A DNA stretch of 10,651 nucleotides from Acidobacteriaceae bacterium (GTDB taxonomy: Bacteria; Acidobacteriota; Terriglobia; Terriglobales; Acidobacteriaceae), in NCBI GenBank assembly GCA_003133425.1, contig PKXI01000215.1:5195-15845 (forward strand), in the 5' to 3' direction. The notes below the pieces were generated by a model. The model was not told where the DNA came from. It was given only the letters and a program-made list of their open reading frames with translations, and made no database searches. Below are positions 5,881 to 10,651 of this stretch, piece by piece. The translations under genes were made by a program, and so were the position numbers. How positions within the stretch are numbered: position 1 is the stretch's first letter; each line of letters opens with the position of its first letter.

Positions 5881-6423
5881 ATGATGTCTATCCCGCCAGC
5901 TGAATTGCTCTCGCGCGGCCACGAAGCACGCAGCGATCGACGGCTGGCCGATGCCAAGAATTATTTTTCCCACGCGGTGGAACGGTGCCGGAAGGCGAAC
6001 GACAGGATTCTGCTGGCGCAGGCTCTCGCAGGACTGGGACAGATTGAGAGAGACATGGGAAACGCGGGCCTGGCTCTGAGGCACTATTCCGATGAGGTTG
6101 AACTCCGCCGCGCGCAGGACGACCCGCTTTTGCTGGCGCACGCAATCCGGCATGTCGCCGATATTCTTCGCGATCAGGGACAACTGGCAAAGGCAGCACC
6201 GTGCTACGAGGAGGCTCTTGCTCTCTATCGGAAGCACGAGCCATCGCCGCCCCTCGACCTGGCAAACGCAATTCGCGGATACGCGCATCTGAAGGCCGAC
6301 AGCGGCGATCCCGAAGAAGCGACGTTCCTTTGGCATGAAGCGATGGCGCTCTACGCGGAATGCGGCGTGCAGGCTGGTGTTACCGAAAGCCAGTCGCAGA
6401 TAGCCTTTTTGATGGGCCGCTAG
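5881..6423 (+). CDS. Small tetratricopeptide repeat protein
   Basis: This 180-residue protein consists almost wholly of helical repeats with no signal peptide or membrane segment, so it is probably a cytoplasmic protein-protein interaction scaffold. Four TPR-like units recur with a period of about 40 residues: roughly 7-40, 47-80, 87-120 and 128-161. The pattern is clear in ALAGLGQIERDMGNAGLAL, AIRHVADILRDQGQLAKAA and AIRGYAHLKADSGDPEEAT. The 40-residue spacing is longer than the standard 34, as in kinesin-light-chain-like TPRs. Start codons ATG 5881 and 5884 are adjacent and cannot be separated; neither has a Shine-Dalgarno. It lies 75 bases upstream of aroC on the same strand but is probably not part of that operon, since aroC has its own -10-like box. 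The specific partner is unknown. Confidence 0.82.
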   Translation: MMSIPPAELLSRGHEARSDRRLADAKNYFSHAVERCRKANDRILLAQALAGLGQIERDMGNAGLALRHYSDEVELRRAQDDPLLLAHAIRHVADILRDQGQLAKAAPCYEEALALYRKHEPSPPLDLANAIRGYAHLKADSGDPEEATFLWHEAMALYAECGVQAGVTESQSQIAFLMGR

Positions 6424-6483
6424 ACCGTTCTCCTCTGCGCGTTTGACCCCTGGCGGCCCAGGACTAACAACTGTGCTCTCCGG

Positions 6484-6489
6484 TACAAT
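6484..6489 (+). promoter_or_regulatory. Candidate -10 box of the aroC operon
   Basis: TACAAT lies 9 bases before the aroC ATG and is part of a TACAATGG octamer also found before the surA-like gene. The TTGACC at 6443-6448 is too far away to be its -35 box. A start about 7 bases downstream would give a leader of only 2-3 bases, in line with the absence of a Shine-Dalgarno sequence. Confidence 0.35.
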
Positions 6490-6498
6490 GGACTCAAT

Positions 6499-7677
6499 AT
6501 GATCCGTTTCTCTACAGCCGGCGAATCCCATGGAGAGGCGCTAATTGCGCTCATTTCCGGGCTTCCAGCCGGCGTCCCCGTCGATCTGGAATTCGTGAAC
6601 CGCGAGCTATGGAGGCGGCAGCAGGGTTATGGCCGCGGCGGCCGGATGAAGATTGAAACCGACAGGGCCCACGTTCTCTCCGGAGTGCGGCACGGCAAGA
6701 CCATTGGCTCGCCGATTGCGATAGAAATCGTGAACCGCGACTGGAAAAACTGGGAAGAAAAGCTGCCCGTGGAAGCCGGCGACCCGGCCAAGCACCAGGC
6801 GGTTGCTTCACCGCGGCCGGGGCATGCTGACCTTGCCGGCGCACTGAAATACAACTTTCCCGACGCCCGGTACGTGCTGGAGCGCGCATCGGCCCGCGAG
6901 TCCACGGGGCGTGTGGCCGCAGGAGCTTTTGCCAAGCTGATGCTGCGGGCTCTCGGAGTTGAAGTTGCGAGTCACGTGATTCGCGTGGGCCGTGTTGAGC
7001 TGGCCCGCACAGCGGCATGGGAAGAGATTGTGGCGGTTGCGGCCAAGGACGAGGTCTTACTCAGTTGCGTTGATGCAGCGACCGAAGCACGCATGAAGGA
7101 AGAGGTCGAGGCAGTGTCGCGCACCGGTGATACGGTTGGCGGCGTCTTTGAAGTTGTGGTGCACGGCGTTCCTGCCGGCCTGGGCACCTATGCCAACTGG
7201 GATGAGCGGCTCGACGGGCTGCTTGCCTGGTCGGTGATGAGTTTGCAGGCCGTGAAGGCGGTTGAAATTGGCCGCGGCGTTACGGCGGCGGAGTCGTTCG
7301 GCTCGCAGGTTCACGATCCGATTCACTACGCGGCTGAACCCAACGGTAACCCGACGCGTTTTACGCGCCCGCACAACAACGCCGGCGGACTCGAGGGGGG
7401 CGTTTCAAACGGAGAAGACATTGTGGTGCGCGGCTATCTGAAGCCGATTTCGACGCTTCGCCGTCCGCTGGAGTCGGTTCGCTTCGACACCCGCGAAGCA
7501 ACCAATGCGAGCTACGAGCGGAGCGATATATGTGTGGTGCCAGCGGCGGGAGTAGCCGCTGAAGCCATGGTTGCCGTCACGATTGCGAGCCTGGCTCAGC
7601 AGAAGTTTGGCGGCGACTCGATGCTGGAAATGAAGCGCAATTTTGATGGATACATCGAACAGATACGGAGCTTTTAA
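6499..7677 (+). CDS. aroC: Chorismate synthase
   Basis: This 392-residue cytoplasmic enzyme converts 5-enolpyruvylshikimate-3-phosphate to chorismate, the last step of the shikimate pathway, using reduced FMN. It opens with IRFSTAGESHG, which contains the conserved His11. The second family histidine is His109 in PRPGHAD, followed by RASARESTGRVAAGA. The flavin/substrate motif RPHNNAGGLEGGVSNG spans 290-305, and the conserved C-terminal signature YERSDICVVPAAG holds Arg341 and Asp343. Length is usual for the longer bacterial form. ATG 6499 fits the family N-terminus exactly. No Shine-Dalgarno precedes it; a TACAAT box lies 9 bases upstream. The stop is only 9 bases before def, so it probably heads a four-gene transcript. 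Confidence 0.97.
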   Translation: MIRFSTAGESHGEALIALISGLPAGVPVDLEFVNRELWRRQQGYGRGGRMKIETDRAHVLSGVRHGKTIGSPIAIEIVNRDWKNWEEKLPVEAGDPAKHQAVASPRPGHADLAGALKYNFPDARYVLERASARESTGRVAAGAFAKLMLRALGVEVASHVIRVGRVELARTAAWEEIVAVAAKDEVLLSCVDAATEARMKEEVEAVSRTGDTVGGVFEVVVHGVPAGLGTYANWDERLDGLLAWSVMSLQAVKAVEIGRGVTAAESFGSQVHDPIHYAAEPNGNPTRFTRPHNNAGGLEGGVSNGEDIVVRGYLKPISTLRRPLESVRFDTREATNASYERSDICVVPAAGVAAEAMVAVTIASLAQQKFGGDSMLEMKRNFDGYIEQIRSF

Positions 7678-7686
7678 CAAGAGAAG

Positions 7687-8196
7687 ATGATTCAGACGAT
7701 TGTCAAATACCCCGACCCGATCCTTTCGCAGCCCGGCGAGCCGGTTACCGAGTTCAACGCGGAACTGCGCAAGCTGGTTGCCGATATGTTCGAGACCACC
7801 TATGCTAACCAGGGCGTTGGGCTGGCGGCGCCCCAGGTGGGAGTGTCAAAACGCGTGACCGTGATCGACGTCAGCATGGGCAAAGATCCCAAAGACAGGC
7901 TGGTGCTGATCAATCCTGAGATTATTTTCAGCGAGGGCAAGCTGTACGAGGAGGAAGGCTGCCTCAGCTTCCCCGACATTCGCGAGAAGGTTGTGCGCGC
8001 GGCCAAGGTCCGCATCCGTGCCCAGGATGAGAAGGGCAAATGGTTCGAGATGGACGGCGATGACCTGCTGGCGCGCGCCTTTCAGCACGAGATCGACCAC
8101 CTGGACGGCGTTCTGTTTCTGTTTCGGATGAGCGCGCTGAAGCGCAGCCTGAATCTGCGCAAGATCCGCAAGATGCAAGCTGACGGCGAGTGGTAG
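7687..8196 (+). CDS. def: Peptide deformylase
   Basis: This 169-residue metalloenzyme removes the formyl group from the N-terminal methionine of nascent proteins at the ribosome exit. All three family motifs are intact: GVGLAAPQ (43-50), EGCLSFP with the metal ligand Cys92 (90-96), and QHEIDH with His134, catalytic Glu135 and His138. The N-terminus IQTIVKYPDPILSQPGEPV is typical. ATG 7687 follows an AAGAGAAG purine stretch that may act as a weak ribosome binding site. It lies 9 bases after aroC and 4 bases before fmt, which adds the formyl group that this enzyme removes; that pairing is a classic bacterial arrangement. The EGCLSFP motif is that of type 1 bacterial deformylases. Confidence 0.97.
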   Translation: MIQTIVKYPDPILSQPGEPVTEFNAELRKLVADMFETTYANQGVGLAAPQVGVSKRVTVIDVSMGKDPKDRLVLINPEIIFSEGKLYEEEGCLSFPDIREKVVRAAKVRIRAQDEKGKWFEMDGDDLLARAFQHEIDHLDGVLFLFRMSALKRSLNLRKIRKMQADGEW

Positions 8197-8200
8197 AGCA

Positions 8201-9151
8201 GTGAAACTTGTCTTTTGCGGAACGCCCGGCTTCGCTGTTCCTACCTTCGAGGCACTGCTTAAAGCGGAACACGAAATCTTGCTGGTGGTCTCGCAGCCCG
8301 ACGGGCCTGTGGGCCGTACGCACCAACTGACCGCGCCTCCGGTGAAACAGGCCGCGCAGGCCGCAGGGATTGCTGTGGTGCAGCCGGAAAAGATACGCAG
8401 CAATGCAGAGTTTCGCGCGCAGCTTGAGGCCATCGATCCTGAGGCCATTGTTGTTGTGGCTTACGGGCGCATTATTCCGCCATGGATGCTGACTCTGCCG
8501 AGGCTTGGCTGCATTAATCTGCACGGTTCGCTGCTGCCAAAGTATCGCGGGGCTGCGCCCATTCAGTGGGCAGTGGCGATGGGCGATGCTTTCACGGGCA
8601 ACACTACGATGCTGCTTGAAGAAGGCCTGGACACAGGACCGATTCTGCTGCAGCAGACCGTCGAGATAGGACCGAATCAGACTGCAGTGGACCTGTTCGA
8701 CATTCTCGCACGGGCGGGTGCGCCGCTGGTTGTGGAGACGCTGGCCGGGCTGGCCGATGGAACCATCAAGGGTGAGCCACAGAACCACGAGGGCGCGACG
8801 TTTGCGCCGCTACTGGATCGTGAGGACGGCCGCATGGATTTCGCGGCTCGCACTGCGACTGAACTTTACAATCGCTGGCGCGGCTTTCAACCGTGGCCCG
8901 GCGCGTTTACAACTCTCGACGGCAAGAAAGTTATTGTGCATCGCATGGCGATTGCGGATGCTTCGAGTATTTCAGCGCCGGGCTCAGCGAAGGCCGGACA
9001 GATTCATGTCGAGCATCATCGGCTGTTCGCTGCGTGCGACGGCGAGACGTGGCTTGAGCTGGTTGAGGTTCAGCTCGAAGGAAAGAAGCGGCTGGCCGCG
9101 GCTGAGTTTCTGCACGGAACACCACTCGCTGAGAATGCGCGGCTCGGTTGA
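8201..9151 (+). CDS. fmt: Methionyl-tRNA formyltransferase
   Basis: This 316-residue enzyme formylates initiator Met-tRNA using 10-formyltetrahydrofolate. The N-terminal Rossmann-like domain (about 1-190) begins KLVFCGTPGFAVP and carries the catalytic triad Asn106, His108 and Asp144 in INLHGSLLPKYRGAAPIQWA and GLDTGP, the same numbering I recall for E. coli. LTAPPVKQ (43-50) is the usual substrate-loop motif. The smaller C-terminal domain (about 205-316) has RWRGFQPWPGAF and binds tRNA. The start is GTG at 8201, 4 bases after the def stop; the family N-terminus begins exactly there. No strong Shine-Dalgarno is visible, so translation is probably coupled to def. It abuts rsmB at its 3' end. 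Confidence 0.97.
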   Translation: MKLVFCGTPGFAVPTFEALLKAEHEILLVVSQPDGPVGRTHQLTAPPVKQAAQAAGIAVVQPEKIRSNAEFRAQLEAIDPEAIVVVAYGRIIPPWMLTLPRLGCINLHGSLLPKYRGAAPIQWAVAMGDAFTGNTTMLLEEGLDTGPILLQQTVEIGPNQTAVDLFDILARAGAPLVVETLAGLADGTIKGEPQNHEGATFAPLLDREDGRMDFAARTATELYNRWRGFQPWPGAFTTLDGKKVIVHRMAIADASSISAPGSAKAGQIHVEHHRLFAACDGETWLELVEVQLEGKKRLAAAEFLHGTPLAENARLG

Positions 9152-9156
9152 CCGCG

Positions 9157-10518
9157 ATGCCGGCAATTTCCGCAGCACGCAAAGCGGCGTTTCAGGTCCT
9201 GATGGCCGTTGGGCGCGGCCACTCGCATTCAGACGATCTGCTGCGGGGGAAGGCCGTCAATGCGCTCTCCACTCCCGATCGCAATTTGACTACTACGCTG
9301 GTACTAGGCGTACTCCGGTGGCAGATTCAACTCGACCACCAGCTGCAAGCACTGCTGAAACGGCCGAACGCGAAGCTCGATGCGGAGATTCTGATCGCGC
9401 TTCGTCTGGGGGCATTTCAGTTGCTGCATCTGGACCGCATTCCAGCGCGCGCTGCGATTGATGAGAGTGTCGAGCTGGCGAAGGCGGCAGGGCATCGATT
9501 CGCATCAGGTATGGTGAATGCGGTGCTGCGCAAACTGGGTGGCGGGGCTCCGGTGGCGGACTTTTCGGAGGAGTCTCCGGCTGATGTGGCGATGGCGCAA
9601 GCGCATCCGGAGTGGATGGTTGAGCGCTGGGCGGATTTCTACGGGCTCGAAGGTGCGCGCGCGATCTGCAGGCATGGGCAGAGCCAGCCGGCGTTGACTG
9701 TGCGCATCGGCAGCGCTGATGTCGAGGCGGAACTCATGAAGGCCGGAATCTATCTTGAACCCGGCGAACTGCTCACTGCTGCCCGTACGGTCGTTTCCGG
9801 AGACGTGACTGCGACGGCAGCGTTCCGCGAGGGCCGCGTTCGGGTTCAGGACGAAGGCTCGCAACTGGTGGCGGAGATAGCAGGGCAGGGAAGCGCGGGC
9901 ACGGTGAACTCAATTTTGGATTGCTGCGCGGCGCCTGGGGGCAAGACGCTCATTCTTGCTGAAAGGAATCCGCGGGCTCGCATAGTTGCGTGTGAGTCGA
10001 GTTCGCAGCGGCTTGATGAGTTGCGAAAGCGGCTTGCCGATCGCGGCGAGAGGGTTGAATGCCGGCTGGGCGACGCAGCCGCGCTGGAAGAAGATGGAGT
10101 CTTTGATCTTGCGCTGGCCGACGTGCCTTGCAGTGGAACCGGTACGCTGGGCCGCAATCCCGAGATCCGTCATCGGCTGCGCGCCGAGGAACTTCCGCGC
10201 CAGGCCGAACGGCAAAGGGGTATCTTGCTCGCCGCGTTGCGTGCTGTTCGCGCCGGTGGCAGTGTTGTCTATTCAACTTGTTCGCTGGAGCCGGAGGAGA
10301 ACGAGCAGGTCGTCGCTGCTGTGTTGGCTGAAGGCGCGAAGGCGCGGCTGGTTGCGCTCGGGCCACGCATTGATGCGCTTATGAAGGAAGGTGTGCTGAC
10401 TTCTTCCGGCGCTGCGCGGCTGCATGATTGCACGATGCCGGACGGCACGCTGCGGCTGCTGCCCGGGGTCTTCCACACGGATGGCTTCTTCATCGCGCAG
10501 TTGGAAAGAACTGCTTGA
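9157..10518 (+). CDS. rsmB: 16S rRNA (cytosine-C5)-methyltransferase RsmB
   Basis: This 453-residue SAM-dependent enzyme makes m5C in 16S rRNA (position 967 in E. coli numbering). The N-terminal region, about 1-140, is a NusB-like helical RNA-binding domain (SAARKAAFQVLMAVGRG, then DRNLTTTLVLGVLRWQ). The methyltransferase domain carries SAM motif I DCCAAPGGKT (255-264), motif IV ADVPCSGTGTLGRNPEIRHR with Cys325, and motif VI STCSLEPEENE with Cys375; the two cysteines are the release and nucleophilic residues of the family. I place the start at ATG 9157, 5 bases after the fmt stop. TTG 9148 overlaps that stop (TTGA) and would add three residues; it cannot be excluded. It is the last gene of the aroC-def-fmt-rsmB cluster visible here. 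Confidence 0.95.
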   Translation: MPAISAARKAAFQVLMAVGRGHSHSDDLLRGKAVNALSTPDRNLTTTLVLGVLRWQIQLDHQLQALLKRPNAKLDAEILIALRLGAFQLLHLDRIPARAAIDESVELAKAAGHRFASGMVNAVLRKLGGGAPVADFSEESPADVAMAQAHPEWMVERWADFYGLEGARAICRHGQSQPALTVRIGSADVEAELMKAGIYLEPGELLTAARTVVSGDVTATAAFREGRVRVQDEGSQLVAEIAGQGSAGTVNSILDCCAAPGGKTLILAERNPRARIVACESSSQRLDELRKRLADRGERVECRLGDAAALEEDGVFDLALADVPCSGTGTLGRNPEIRHRLRAEELPRQAERQRGILLAALRAVRAGGSVVYSTCSLEPEENEQVVAAVLAEGAKARLVALGPRIDALMKEGVLTSSGAARLHDCTMPDGTLRLLPGVFHTDGFFIAQLERTA

Positions 10519-10534
10519 ATGAGGGGTTTTTCGA

Positions 10535-10544
10535 CTCATATGAG
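10535..10544. repeat. Short perfect palindrome after rsmB
   Basis: CTCATATGAG is a perfect 10-base palindrome 17 bases beyond the rsmB stop. It lacks a following T-run, and without a loop it is a poor terminator. It could be a protein-binding site or chance. Confidence 0.2.
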
Positions 10545-10601
10545 CATTTGAGTAGAGCGCGTTTCAAATGTGGCATCTTCAGGTACGGGTTCGAGTCCCC
10601 C

Positions 10602-10651
10602 AGGGGCTAAAGCCCCTCGTAATTCCGGCATCAAGCGGCACGACTAAAGTC
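10602..10651. repeat. Tandem CTAAAG-core palindromic repeats, second one cut by window end
   Basis: AGGGGC-TAAA-GCCCCT (10602-10617) is a perfect 6-bp hairpin with a 4-base loop. At 10638-10651 a second palindrome GCACGACTAAAGTC begins and is cut by the window end; its visible part already pairs GACT with AGTC, and symmetry predicts GTGC next. Both share the core CTAAAG at the loop while their stems differ. The first could also act as a terminator-like structure for the aroC cluster, though no T-run follows. Positions 10519-10601 hold no gene that I can support. Confidence 0.55.

Noticed and set aside
6449..6462. CCTGG-CGGC-CCAGG hairpin between the TPR gene and aroC
   Set aside because: The stem is only 5 bp and no T-run follows, so it is not supportable as a terminator.
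6488..6502. Tiny ATGA-overlapping frame (four codons) before aroC, similar in layout to that before the surA-like gene
   Set aside because: Its ATG lies inside the predicted -10 box, so it would not be transcribed from that promoter; most likely chance.
5779..6531. 250-codon minus-strand open frame over the TPR gene
   Set aside because: It overlaps the TPR gene and the start of aroC in antisense and lacks any family signature, while the plus strand shows regular TPR units.
10535..10608. tRNA-like features: a TTTCAAA loop resembling an anticodon loop (UCA) and GGGTTCGAGTCCC resembling a T-arm
   Set aside because: Only three T-stem pairs form, the possible anticodon stem needs two G-U pairs in four, the D-arm does not fold correctly and no 5' acceptor strand complementary to the 3' end exists. 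It is more likely part of the dispersed repeat.
1..10651. Search for a novel defence, secretion or biosynthetic system
   Set aside because: Every sizeable frame belongs to a recognisable housekeeping or common accessory family; there is no clustering of unknown genes, no CRISPR array, no integrase and no toxin-antitoxin pair.

Overview
This window looks like ordinary chromosomal housekeeping DNA from a GC-rich, diderm bacterium, most likely an acidobacterium (class Terriglobia / family Acidobacteriaceae). That placement is inference. It rests on the protein flavour (a one-parvulin SurA-like protein with a Pro/Ala/Lys-rich tail, a YhaM-type nuclease outside the Firmicutes, a compact EVE protein) and on dispersed palindromes with GGATGGGGCACCCGG and GGGGCTAAAGCCCC cores, which I associate with that group from memory. 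I see no rRNA, tRNA, CRISPR array, insertion sequence or phage gene, and no clear sign of a novel multi-gene system.

Layout. Positions 1-123 hold part of a dispersed repeat and a strong hairpin terminator. Positions 124-1758 (minus) encode an S41 carboxy-terminal processing protease. A 511-base divergent intergenic region follows; it carries a structured leader and possible promoter for the protease, and a possible promoter plus a 15-codon upstream reading frame for the next gene. Positions 2270-4027 (plus) encode a secreted SurA-like peptidyl-prolyl isomerase with a long disordered tail, ended by a hairpin terminator at 4050-4087. Positions 4125-5120 (plus) encode a YhaM-family OB-fold/HD 3'-5' exoribonuclease. 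Positions 5121-5401 are non-coding and contain two related imperfect palindromes. Positions 5402-5782 (minus) encode an EVE-domain protein, divergent from a small TPR protein at 5881-6423 (plus). From 6499 to 10518 lies a compact plus-strand cluster aroC-def-fmt-rsmB, with junctions of 9, 4 and about 5 bases. The last 133 bases contain palindromic repeat units and no gene.

How the genes fit together. The divergent protease/isomerase pair suggests envelope protein quality control. The def-fmt-rsmB group is a widely conserved translation cluster: initiator Met-tRNA formylation, N-terminal deformylation and 16S rRNA m5C methylation. Here it is preceded by chorismate synthase, probably on one transcript.

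The most interesting signals are small: a possible leaderless, translationally coupled 15-codon reading frame ending in an ATGA overlap with the surA-like start; -10-like boxes placed 7-10 bases before several start codons that lack Shine-Dalgarno sequences; palindromic repeats whose stems differ in a compensatory way while loop and flank are kept; and a degenerate, spaced E-K-x-R-F motif in the SurA-like tail.
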